Translations under genes and position numbers: made by a program
DNA from: Zymomonas mobilis subsp. pomaceae ATCC 29192
Lineage (GTDB): Bacteria; Pseudomonadota; Alphaproteobacteria; Sphingomonadales; Sphingomonadaceae
Direction of reading: 5' to 3'
Assembly: GCF_000218875.1 (NCBI RefSeq)
Contig: NC_015709.1
Location: 1,240,001-1,304,000 of the forward strand
Length of the DNA: 64,000 nucleotides
Notes under the pieces: model-generated
Told to the model about the DNA's origin: nothing
Seen by the model: only the letters and a program-made list of their open reading frames with translations
The model's database searches: none
Shown: positions 1 through 7,718 of the stretch, one piece after another
How positions within the stretch are numbered: the first letter of the stretch is position 1
Layout: each line of letters starts with the position of its first letter

Positions 1-1
1 G

Positions 2-64
2 AAAGATGTTTCAACGGGTGCCAAAGCGCTTCTTACCTATCTACAACGCCAGCATACACTTTAA
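2..64 (+). CDS. C-terminal tail of an upstream gene (partial)
   Basis: Reading from base 2 gives 20 sense codons and then TAA at 62-64; the rest of the gene lies outside the window. The tail (ending GAKALLTYLQRQHTL) looks like the C-terminal helix of a small globular protein. Low-molecular-weight protein tyrosine phosphatases often sit beside fructosamine kinases and end in such a helix, so that family is one guess, but twenty residues cannot settle it. Confidence 0.45.
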   Translation, partial: KDVSTGAKALLTYLQRQHTL

Positions 65-144
65 ACTTTTAGCTATAAAATGAACCTATAGCTATAACGG
101 CTAATCTTAGTTTTTCTAAAAAGCCGTTTATTTAAGGTAATCTG

Positions 145-975
145 ATGAGTGACCGTTCTTCTTTCTCTGTTTCCAATGATGCCGCCCGCCTGATCGGCCA
201 ACAATTAATGCGGGAAGAACGGTTACATGGAGGTGACTTATCTCAAGTTACCCAATTATGGCTAGAAGATGGGAGTCATGCTGTCGCAAAAAACAGTATT
301 TTTCCTGATCGAGAAGCTCAAATGCTAGAAGCCATTGCTAAAAGTGGCGCACCTGCCCCCCAAGTTTTAGCCGTTGATGATAAACTTCTTGTGATGCAGT
401 GGTTGCGGAATCGGGATGTCTTGCACCATGCATGGAGCGATCTCGGCAAAGTGTTGGCGCTCCTCCATACTGTACATGGGCCGCTTTACGGTTGGAACCA
501 CAATTACGGCTTGGGAAATATAACGATCCTCAACGGATGGATGCGAAACTGGCCAGATTTTTGGGGCGAATATCGTTTAAGGCCGCATCTACCCCATATT
601 TCACCGGATTTAGTCGATAGGCTTGAAGAACTGATCGAAGATTTACCGCAACGTTTACCGATGACACCGAAACCTGTTTTACTCCATGGGGATCTTTGGG
701 ACGGGAATATTCTGGTGGATGATGGCCGAATAGTGGGGTTAATCGATCCTTGTTGTTACTATGGCGATGCCGAAGTCGATATAGCAATGATCAATCTCTT
801 TGACCGTCCCAGTGGCTCTTTTTATGAATCTTATGAAACCTACCATCCTTTAATGGCTGGATACGAAGAACGACTGAATATCTATAAATTATGGCCTGCG
901 CTTGTTCATTTGCGTCTCTTTGGGGATGGCTACCGCCCCTTGGTCACACAACTACTCAAGTCAGCAGGCGTTTAG
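145..975 (+). CDS. Fructosamine/ketosamine-3-kinase family protein
   Basis: This 276-residue protein belongs to the fructosamine-3-kinase family, which phosphorylates sugars glycated onto protein or free amines so that the adduct falls off. The kinase-like fold shows in a lysine at residue 49 (HAVAKN), the catalytic loop HGDLWDGN at 181-188, and the metal-binding LIDPCCYYGDAEVD at 199-212. Length is slightly below the usual 285-300 residues. It starts at an ATG after a TAAGGTAA-type ribosome site. It is a stand-alone gene 80 bases after the preceding stop and 115 bases before tRNA-Cys. The family assignment is secure; the true substrate is not visible from the sequence. Confidence 0.9.
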   Translation: MSDRSSFSVSNDAARLIGQQLMREERLHGGDLSQVTQLWLEDGSHAVAKNSIFPDREAQMLEAIAKSGAPAPQVLAVDDKLLVMQWLRNRDVLHHAWSDLGKVLALLHTVHGPLYGWNHNYGLGNITILNGWMRNWPDFWGEYRLRPHLPHISPDLVDRLEELIEDLPQRLPMTPKPVLLHGDLWDGNILVDDGRIVGLIDPCCYYGDAEVDIAMINLFDRPSGSFYESYETYHPLMAGYEERLNIYKLWPALVHLRLFGDGYRPLVTQLLKSAGV

Positions 976-1089
976 AGATTAGAATTTTTATAAATGGGCC
1001 TTTTTTAGAGAGAAAAACAGAAAATTTGCAAAATTATGCAAAGATAAGGTTGACGAAAGCGTAAAATCCGCGCATTGGGCGCAGTGGAT

Positions 1090-1163
1090 GGCTCGATGGC
1101 GGAGTGGTTACGCAGAGGACTGCAAATCCTTGCACGCCGGTTCGATTCCGGCTCGGGCCTCCA
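1090..1163 (+). tRNA. tRNA-Cys (anticodon GCA)
   Basis: This is a 74-base cloverleaf with an encoded CCA end. The acceptor arm GGCTCGA (1090-1096) pairs with TCGGGCC before T73-CCA. The anticodon loop CTGCAAA carries GCA at 1122-1124, and the T arm contains GGTTCGATTCC. U73 is the usual discriminator base of tRNA-Cys. A T-rich run follows directly and probably ends transcription. Confidence 0.97.
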
Positions 1164-1430
1164 TTCTCCTTTTTATTTTCCTATTAATAAAAATGATCAA
1201 GCAGCGGTATTTTATTAAAACTGACTCCTTTTCTTTATTATCGTATAATAACGTAACGATAATAGATGCTTAGATTAAAGCGAGGGGCGGCTATAAAATA
1301 ACCTATTGAGCCCTATTCCTCCCCTTTTCGATCTATACGTCTTAAGCAATATTAGCCTTTTACCTTTTAAAAACCGTTTTTTTCTAATCGCCCTCTTTTC
1401 GATAAAGCGAGAACAGGTTATTTTTCGGCT
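1164..1430. other. Spacer between tRNA-Cys and ybaK-like gene, with an inverted repeat
   Basis: No convincing gene is seen. An inverted repeat with 8-base arms (ATTATCGT / ACGATAAT) lies at 1237-1263. It could be a hairpin at the end of the tRNA transcript or part of the promoter of the next gene. A GC-richer stretch at 1275-1325 shows no clear coding frame. Confidence 0.4.
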
Positions 1431-1907
1431 ATGACGAAAAAAACACGCGGAACGGTTTTTCTGGAAAAAGCCAGTATTGAATTTACGGTTCATCCTTATG
1501 AATATGATGCAAAGGCGCAGGCCGCCGGTCTTCAGGCAGCAGAAGCGCTGAACCAACCTCCAGAGATTGTCTATAAAACCTTGATGGCCGAAGTGGATGG
1601 CAAGCCCGTCTGTGCTGTTGTGCAGGTGCATCATGAAATCTCGATGAAAAAGCTTGCAGCAGCAGCTGGTGGGAAATCAGCCCATATGATTAAACCAGCA
1701 GATGCTGAACGGATGACGGGCTATCATGTGGGCGGTATCAGCCCTTTTGGGCAGAAAAAACGGGTTCCCGTGATCTTCGACGAGGCGGCTTTTAGCGCTG
1801 AAAAAATCTTCATCAATGGTGGTCAACGCGGGGTATTGGTAGCCCTTAACCCAGAAGAGGCACGGCGGGTTGTCGACGGTAAAATCGCGGCTATCAGTGA
1901 CAGCTAA
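1431..1907 (+). CDS. ybaK: YbaK/EbsC-type Cys-tRNA(Pro) deacylase
   Basis: The 158-residue product matches the YbaK family of trans-editing deacylases, which hydrolyse Cys-tRNA(Pro) (and weakly Cys-tRNA(Cys)) in the cytoplasm. Family marks are the catalytic lysine in IVYKTL (about residue 49), a VQVHHEISMKKLA segment, GYHVGGISPFG and INGGQRG near the C-terminus. The length is normal for the family. No strong Shine-Dalgarno sequence is seen before the ATG. It lies 268 bases after the tRNA-Cys gene, a setting that fits its role. Related paralogues (ProX, EbsC) share the fold, so the exact editing substrate is inferred. Confidence 0.9.
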   Translation: MTKKTRGTVFLEKASIEFTVHPYEYDAKAQAAGLQAAEALNQPPEIVYKTLMAEVDGKPVCAVVQVHHEISMKKLAAAAGGKSAHMIKPADAERMTGYHVGGISPFGQKKRVPVIFDEAAFSAEKIFINGGQRGVLVALNPEEARRVVDGKIAAISDS

Positions 1908-2105
1908 ACCTCGAATTTTTAAAACTGTTATTTCGTTCTTTTTTCTTCACTAAAATAGGACGCAAAGCGATAACGCGCTTGCTAAACTTTAATGTCCTAT
2001 CTTGGCTACCTAAAAATCACAACGCGAGTTTGATTGCGTTAGACCCAGAATCAACGATGATTTTATCTCTTGCAGAAAGAGGCAAGCCTTGCTCAAAGGT
2101 AACAA

Positions 2106-3569
2106 ATGAGTGTGATGATCAATATGGGAACAGATCCAAAGGGGCAAATAGCCTCTATGGATCTTGAAGAATTACTGGCAACACGGTTATTGGTTCAGGG
2201 TAATTCCGGTTCTGGTAAATCCCACTTACTGCGGCGCATGTTAGAAAAAAGCGCCCGCTATGTACAACAAATCATCATTGACCCAGAAGGCGATTTCGTC
2301 ACTTTGGCAGATCGTTTTCCGCATGTAGCGGTTGAAGGATCAGCCTATAACGAAGCGGAAATTCGTGTTTTGGCGCAGCGTATTCGGGAACATCGCGTCT
2401 CTGTCGTGCTCAATCTTGACGGGCTGGATGTCGATAACCAAATGAAATGTGCCGCATGGTTTCTCGCTACCTTATTTGATGCCCCACGCGATCATTGGTA
2501 TCCCGCTGTGGTCATCATTGATGAAGCGCAGATTTTTGCACCGGCACAGGCGGGCGAAGTCTCTGATGAGGCACGGCGATTATCCTTGGCGGCTATGACT
2601 AATCTGATGTGTCGCGGCCGGAAACGCGGCCTTGCAGGCGTAATCGCAACCCAACGTTTAGCCAAGCTTGCTAAAAATGTGGCTGCAGAAGCCTCTAATT
2701 TCCTGATGGGACGCACCTTTCTTGATATTGACATGGCACGGGCGGCGGATCTGTTAGGCATGGATAGACGCCAAGCGGAGACAATCCGCGATTTAGAAAG
2801 AGGCCATTTTCTTGCCCTAGGCCCCGCACTTTCCAGACGACCAATCGCCATTCAAATCGGCGATGTCGAAACCAAAAGTCGAACGGGTAGCTTTAAGCTG
2901 ATGCCTTTACCGGATACTAAAAGTCATAAGGCTGAAGAGCTCCTTTTTTCAGAACCGAAAGAACCGGCTTTACCTTTGGCTTCACCAGAACCACCGGCCC
3001 CGCCCTCTTCTGAGCAACTTATGGAATTTATCCAAAAAGAAGAAGAACGTAAGGCGACCGAAGCCCCCAAAAACGACGTTATTGTTGATAACAGCCAAAA
3101 AGAAACCCTGATTGATGCGCTTCTATCCAGCATCATAGCAGAAGAAGAAAATGCCTATCGTCAGGCTAATCTTCTTTATCAGGAATTTATGATTGGCTGT
3201 CGGATGCATGGTTTAACCACGCCCCCCCTTGATCTACCCGCTTTCAGTCGGCGGCTGGCTATGGCTCGATCAGGCCTCAAGGGTAAAGATTTCCAAGATG
3301 AAACATGGCAGCCCGCTTTTAAGGTAGCCCAGACCTTGGAAGAAGATATACAAGCTGTTTTCTTGCTTTTAGCCAAAAGCGCCAAAGAAAATACGCCCTG
3401 TCCCGATGATGACATCATTGCCCGTATTTATGGTACCCGCTCTTCAGGCCGTGCAAGGCGTCTTCTAGGCTATATGGAAAATCAAGGCATCATCACTATT
3501 CGGACAGATTTCGGCGGGCGGCGCAGCATCACTATTCCGGCCCTTGGATGGACAACAGCAGCTGCTTAA
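2106..3569 (+). CDS. HerA/DUF87-type ATP-binding protein
   Basis: This 487-residue protein has an N-terminal HerA/FtsK-like ATPase domain: Walker A GNSGSGKS at 32-39, Walker B VVIIDEAQ ending near 142, and a sensor-like ATQRLAKL near 183-190. Residues about 255-330 are a Pro/Glu-rich, low-complexity linker. The C-terminal 150 residues end in a segment with winged-helix character (RARRLLGYMENQGIITIRTD). HerA-type motors translocate DNA or remodel nucleoprotein, but no NurA nuclease is next to it, so its partner is unknown. The gene stands alone, 47 bases upstream of a parS-like palindrome. The domain call is firm; the process it serves is not. Confidence 0.8.
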   Translation: MSVMINMGTDPKGQIASMDLEELLATRLLVQGNSGSGKSHLLRRMLEKSARYVQQIIIDPEGDFVTLADRFPHVAVEGSAYNEAEIRVLAQRIREHRVSVVLNLDGLDVDNQMKCAAWFLATLFDAPRDHWYPAVVIIDEAQIFAPAQAGEVSDEARRLSLAAMTNLMCRGRKRGLAGVIATQRLAKLAKNVAAEASNFLMGRTFLDIDMARAADLLGMDRRQAETIRDLERGHFLALGPALSRRPIAIQIGDVETKSRTGSFKLMPLPDTKSHKAEELLFSEPKEPALPLASPEPPAPPSSEQLMEFIQKEEERKATEAPKNDVIVDNSQKETLIDALLSSIIAEEENAYRQANLLYQEFMIGCRMHGLTTPPLDLPAFSRRLAMARSGLKGKDFQDETWQPAFKVAQTLEEDIQAVFLLLAKSAKENTPCPDDDIIARIYGTRSSGRARRLLGYMENQGIITIRTDFGGRRSITIPALGWTTAAA

Positions 3570-3615
3570 AAAGGAAATAGTACCCTTCCAATAACATAAA
3601 GCCCATCCTCATCAT

Positions 3616-3631
3616 AGTTTCACGTGAAACA
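3616..3631. other. parS-like ParB-binding site
   Basis: The spacer contains a perfect 14-base palindrome, GTTTCACGTGAAAC (3617-3630), followed by A. With its flanks it matches the bacterial parS consensus TGTTTCACGTGAAACA at 15 of 16 positions; only the first base differs. ParB loads on such sites to form the segregation complex, normally close to oriC. No parA or parB is in the window. Confidence 0.8.
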
Positions 3632-3765
3632 AGGGAGCTGAAAAACAAAATATCCAGCCCCTTAACAGAAATGACATATAAATTATTTAAGGAGAAAAGA
3701 GGCTTTTCGCTGTGCTGCAAAGATAACAAAAACGCTAAAATGATTAGGTCGTCGGGGGAATAAAA

Positions 3766-5442
3766 ATGTCGGATAATTCTAAAAATGGGCATGAAACGAT
3801 AGAAGAGACAACGACCAATCATCCAAAAGACATGGACCGCCGACTGCTATTAGGGGGTCTTGCGGCGGCTACCGCAAGCATGGCTATAAAGGCGGAAAGT
3901 AAGCCATCCGATAAATCCCGAACATCTTCTGATATAGATAGACTTCTTAAAGAGAATATTGAAAATATAGTAGTCATCTACGCAGAAAATCGTAGCTTTA
4001 ATAACCTATTTGGCGATTTCCCCGGGGTCAAAAGCCCGCTCTCAGCGCTGCCCCCAACAGCTTTTCAACAACGCGATCGGGATGGAAGCTTATTACCCTA
4101 CTTACCGCCTATATGGGGCGGTTTGGTGCCAGATACCCAAATCGTCGAGCATCAGCATTTCCATATAGGGGAAAAAGACCTACCCCGTCTGCCTAATGCC
4201 CCTTTTGCGTTAAGAACCGCAAATGGCGATCCTTTACCAGCAGGGGTTGTCACCCGTGATTTGGTCCACGCTTTTTATAATAATCAGCTGCAAATCAATC
4301 AGGGTCGCAATGATGGGTTTGTGGCTTGGGGGGATTCCGGTGCCTTAGTGATGGGCTATTATAGCGATATGCCGGTTAATCTTCGACTATGGCAAATCGC
4401 TAAAGAATATACCCTATGCGATAATTTCTTTATGGGCGCTTTTGGGGGTAGTTTCCTTAATCATCAATATCTGATTGCAGCACAGCCTCCTTTCTATCCC
4501 TATGCCAACCGCAGTCCGTCCGCTGGCTTGATTGCTCAAATAGAAGGTAATGACCCAAGCGGTATTCGACTTAAGCTAAAATCATCCACAGCAAAAACGG
4601 CGTTAGAGGGGCCTGCCTATTTCGTGGATAGCTGTCTGACACCTGATTTTTATGCCGTTAATACGATGTTACCCCCTTATGCCCCCAGCCTCAATTTTGA
4701 TCCAGAGCATCCGGAAAAAGTTGCCACCCAAAATCCGCTAGTATTAGTGCCACAACATCATGCAACGATTGGGGACAGATTGACCCAAAAAGCTATCAAC
4801 TGGGCATGGTACGCAGGTGGATGGGATGCCGCATTAAAGGGCAAAGAAGATAATTCAGACTTTCCCCAGCGGCCAAATTTCCAATTTCATCATCAACCTT
4901 TTAATTATTTCAGTAATTTTGCCCCCGATACAGAACAGCGTAGTCTAAAATTACGGGATGGCGGTATAGGAGATACCGCGCGCAGTAATAAATTTATAGC
5001 AGACATCGAAGCGGACAGATTGCCTCAGGTGGCTTTTTATAAACCACAAGGTAACTTGAATATGCATGCGGGCTATTCTGATATAGAATCCGGTGATCGG
5101 CATATTGCCAAAATCATCGAGGCTTTAAAAGCCAGCCCACGCTGGGATAAAATGGTAATCATTCTTACCTTTGATGAAAATGGGGGATGGTGGGATCATG
5201 TTGCCCCACCCAAAGGAGACCGTTGGGGGCCGGGTAGCCGTATTCCGGCTTTAATTATTTCGCCCCATGCTAAAAAGGGAACCGTAGATCATACCCTTTA
5301 TGATACAGGTTCTATTATCCGATTTTTGACCCGACGTTTTGATCTCGTTCCTTTGACGGGGATTGCGACAAGAGAACAAGCCATAAAAAAAGCAGGAGGC
5401 CCTCCTCTGGGCGACCTCACCCAAGCCTTGGTTTTTTCATAA
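3766..5442 (+). CDS. Phosphoesterase (AcpA/phospholipase C family), Tat-exported
   Basis: The 558-residue protein belongs to the phosphoesterase superfamily that includes acid phosphatase AcpA and bacterial phospholipases C. A twin-arginine signal is visible: MDRRLLLGG with arginines at 25-26, then a hydrophobic alanine-rich stretch to about 42, so it should fold in the cytoplasm and be exported to the periplasm. Family motifs are ENRSFNNLFG at 74-83, a central GGSFLNHQYL block, and C-terminal metal-binding segments FDENGGWWDHVAPP and IPALIISPHA. Substrate (phosphomonoester or phospholipid) cannot be told from the sequence. It starts 134 bases after the parS-like site and converges on rarA with a 14-base gap and no evident terminator. 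Confidence 0.85.
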   Translation: MSDNSKNGHETIEETTTNHPKDMDRRLLLGGLAAATASMAIKAESKPSDKSRTSSDIDRLLKENIENIVVIYAENRSFNNLFGDFPGVKSPLSALPPTAFQQRDRDGSLLPYLPPIWGGLVPDTQIVEHQHFHIGEKDLPRLPNAPFALRTANGDPLPAGVVTRDLVHAFYNNQLQINQGRNDGFVAWGDSGALVMGYYSDMPVNLRLWQIAKEYTLCDNFFMGAFGGSFLNHQYLIAAQPPFYPYANRSPSAGLIAQIEGNDPSGIRLKLKSSTAKTALEGPAYFVDSCLTPDFYAVNTMLPPYAPSLNFDPEHPEKVATQNPLVLVPQHHATIGDRLTQKAINWAWYAGGWDAALKGKEDNSDFPQRPNFQFHHQPFNYFSNFAPDTEQRSLKLRDGGIGDTARSNKFIADIEADRLPQVAFYKPQGNLNMHAGYSDIESGDRHIAKIIEALKASPRWDKMVIILTFDENGGWWDHVAPPKGDRWGPGSRIPALIISPHAKKGTVDHTLYDTGSIIRFLTRRFDLVPLTGIATREQAIKKAGGPPLGDLTQALVFS

Positions 5443-5456
5443 AATAATCAATCTAT

Positions 5457-6800
5457 TCAGCCTTTATTTTTTCTCTTCTGACGTAAATCGCTCCAGTAAG
5501 CGAGACGCTCGGCAAGATGCTTTTCATATCCACGTGAAACAGGTTGATAAAAAACTTCGGGGGGTAAGCCTTCAGGCCAGTAATTGTCGCCGGAAAAGGC
5601 ATCGGGTTGATCATGATCATAATGATAACCTTCCCCATAACCGGATTTTTTCATCAAATCGGTGGGAGCATTTAAAATATTGGGGGGCGGCATCACTGAA
5701 CCGCTTTCCTTGGCCAATTTCATCGACTGTTTATAAGCTTTGTAAATCGCATTCGATTTTGGTGCCGTGGCCAAATAAACACAGGCTTGGGCAATAGCCA
5801 ATTCACCTTCCGGCGAACCTAAAAATTCGTAAGCCTGCTTAGCCGCTAAACATTGTTCAACTGCTCGTGGATCAGCCAGACCAATATCTTCATTGGCGAT
5901 ACGAACCAATCGCCGCAACAAATACAACGGATCTTCTCCGGCTACTAACATTCTAGAAAGATAATAAAGCGCGGCTTGCGGATCCGATCCCCGCACAGAT
6001 TTATGAAGCGCCGAGATAAGATTGTAATGGCCATCCCGATCTTTATCATAACTAGCCATACGCTTTTGAAGAAAAAACGCTAACCTATCAGGCGTAAAAG
6101 CTTTATCTGTTTTAATAGAAAACAATATTTCAGCCTGATTAAGTAAAAATCGGCCATCACCATCAGCAGAAAAAATAAGCGCCTTACGGGCAGCCCTATC
6201 TAATGGCAAAGGGCATTTTTTAACGCTTTCGGCCCGTTTCAACAGCTGTTCTAGCGCCCCTTCATCCAGCCGATTCAAAATCAAAACTTGCGCCCGCGAT
6301 AATAACGCCGCGTTCAGGGCAAAAGACGGATTTTCAGTCGTCGCTCCGACCAGAATAATCGTACCGTCTTCGACATAGGGCAAAAAGCTATCTTGCTGGC
6401 TACGATTGAAACGGTGGATTTCATCAATAAATAACAGGGTTTGTTGTCCCTGTGCACGACAGTTCTGCGCCTTTACAAAAATCTTTTTTAAATCGGCCAC
6501 CCCTGAAAAAATAGCAGAGGCCATTTCAAAGCGTAATGAGACGGCTTTGGCTAACAAACGTGCAAGGCTTGTCTTCCCCGTGCCCGGAGGCCCCCATAAT
6601 ATTAAAGACGACAGATAACCAGCGGCCACCATACGACCGATGGCCCCTTCATCACTGGTTAAATGGGTCTGTCCGATAACCTCGGATAAAGTGACAGGCC
6701 GTAATAAATCAGCCAAAGGCCGCTTAGCCTCAGGCTGATTTTTATCAGTTTTGGATATAAAATCCAAATTTGGAAGGCTAAAAAAATCATTCATTATCAA
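5457..6800 (-). CDS. rarA: Replication-associated recombination protein A (AAA+ ATPase)
   Basis: The 447-residue product is RarA/MgsA, a clamp-loader-like AAA+ ATPase that acts at stalled replication forks. Evidence: N-terminal RPLADLLRPVTLSEVIGQ, Walker A GPPGTGKT at 70-77, Walker B FIDEIHRFN at 125-132, sensor segment GATTENPSF and the C-terminal tetramerisation region ending in a YFLGSPEGELA-like block. Length matches the family. Two in-frame ATGs (6800 and 6794) are possible starts. A degenerate parS half-site inside the gene (about 5530-5541) is probably chance. The upstream region is very AT-rich and should hold its promoter. Confidence 0.95.
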   Translation of the reverse strand: MIMNDFFSLPNLDFISKTDKNQPEAKRPLADLLRPVTLSEVIGQTHLTSDEGAIGRMVAAGYLSSLILWGPPGTGKTSLARLLAKAVSLRFEMASAIFSGVADLKKIFVKAQNCRAQGQQTLLFIDEIHRFNRSQQDSFLPYVEDGTIILVGATTENPSFALNAALLSRAQVLILNRLDEGALEQLLKRAESVKKCPLPLDRAARKALIFSADGDGRFLLNQAEILFSIKTDKAFTPDRLAFFLQKRMASYDKDRDGHYNLISALHKSVRGSDPQAALYYLSRMLVAGEDPLYLLRRLVRIANEDIGLADPRAVEQCLAAKQAYEFLGSPEGELAIAQACVYLATAPKSNAIYKAYKQSMKLAKESGSVMPPPNILNAPTDLMKKSGYGEGYHYDHDQPDAFSGDNYWPEGLPPEVFYQPVSRGYEKHLAERLAYWSDLRQKRKNKG

Positions 6801-7080
6801 TTAAATATAAGTATTATTGCTGAAAGAAGCTATCTTTAGATAGAAGATTTTATATATTTTCTTCTCTACTGTCACATTTTTTATAAAAAACATTAATTAT
6901 TATGGATTATATACAAAAAATAATAAAAAATACTTTTTAAAATTATAATTTCAAAGAATTTTAAACATAAAAAACGCCTATTTAAGTCAATATATATTTC
7001 TTATCTTTAAGGTCTATGCGAAAATTACTTTCTCTCAAAAAAACACAAAAAAGCATCCGTTTAATTCAAAGGAAAAATCT
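6801..7080. other. AT-rich divergent promoter spacer
   Basis: This 280-base spacer separates the divergently transcribed rarA and the PH/SHOCT gene. It is extremely AT-rich with many A and T runs, which suggests intrinsic curvature and promoters on both strands. No ORF, RNA gene or clear repeat is seen. A ribosome site (AAAGGAAAAA) lies at its right edge. Confidence 0.5.
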
Positions 7081-7641
7081 ATGATTGATTATAAAACAGC
7101 CAGCCGATCCGAATTAAAAAAAGAATATAAACGTCTTTCGGAAAAGGTAAATGACACTCCTTTTTTTACAAAAAGAGAATTTTATTATTTACCAAAAATA
7201 TTGGCTGATGATGAAGTACCGATGGCTATCGCCTCAGGTTTAATGAAGGAACATACTTGGCTAATTGCCTTAACTAATCAACGCCTTATTTTTCTGGATA
7301 AAGGCCTGTTTTTCGGGATGGATCAGGTTGCCCTTAATTTATCAGATATTGTCTCTATCCACGGATCGACCGGCCTTTTACTAGGCAACATTACTGTCTC
7401 CACAGCGGGTCAGAATTATGAAATCACCAATATTTCAAAAGCGGCAGTCACCCCTTTTACTAATCTGATCAATACAGTAAAAGAACAGCATAGCTATTCA
7501 GGCAAAAATTTGGATTACAATTCTCAGTCTATATCCTCTGATAAGATCGTCCAATTAGAAAAATTGGCGGCGCTTAAAGAAAAAGGCATATTAACCGAGG
7601 AAGAATTCAAAATACAAAAAGCACAAATTTTAGGCATGTAA
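7081..7641 (+). CDS. Bacterial PH-domain protein with C-terminal SHOCT domain
   Basis: This is a 186-residue cytoplasmic protein. Residues about 35-140 look like a YokE-type bacterial pleckstrin-homology domain (TNQRLIFLDKG, then alternating beta strands and a helix). The last 30 residues (KLAALKEKGILTEEEFKIQK) form a typical SHOCT module, a short oligomerisation motif found at protein ends. A good ribosome site precedes the ATG. It lies alone, 77 bases upstream of glmS. Domain identity is good; function is unknown. Confidence 0.8.
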   Translation: MIDYKTASRSELKKEYKRLSEKVNDTPFFTKREFYYLPKILADDEVPMAIASGLMKEHTWLIALTNQRLIFLDKGLFFGMDQVALNLSDIVSIHGSTGLLLGNITVSTAGQNYEITNISKAAVTPFTNLINTVKEQHSYSGKNLDYNSQSISSDKIVQLEKLAALKEKGILTEEEFKIQKAQILGM

Positions 7642-7718
7642 AATCTGAAAACATCGTTACATAAGACACGGTCTGTCACAGCATAAGCCTTTACTTTATC
7701 AAAATCAGGGAAATTGAT

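Noticed and set aside
1979..2167. ORF upstream of and overlapping the HerA-like gene start
   Set aside because: It runs out of frame into the clear ATPase gene and shows no recognisable motif, so it was left out.
3532..3822. Minus-strand ORF across the spacer holding the parS-like site
   Set aside because: It spans the 5' end of the phosphoesterase gene and the 3' end of the HerA-like gene, has no family features and no ribosome site; it is a chance ORF in AT-rich DNA.
5526..5541. A second parS-like sequence (CACGTGAAACA half)
   Set aside because: Only one half matches the consensus (12 of 16 positions), and it lies within the rarA coding sequence where codons explain it.
7640..7718. glmS ribozyme or riboswitch upstream of glmS
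   Set aside because: The leader is under 80 bases and shows no ribozyme core; the element is typical of Gram-positive bacteria.
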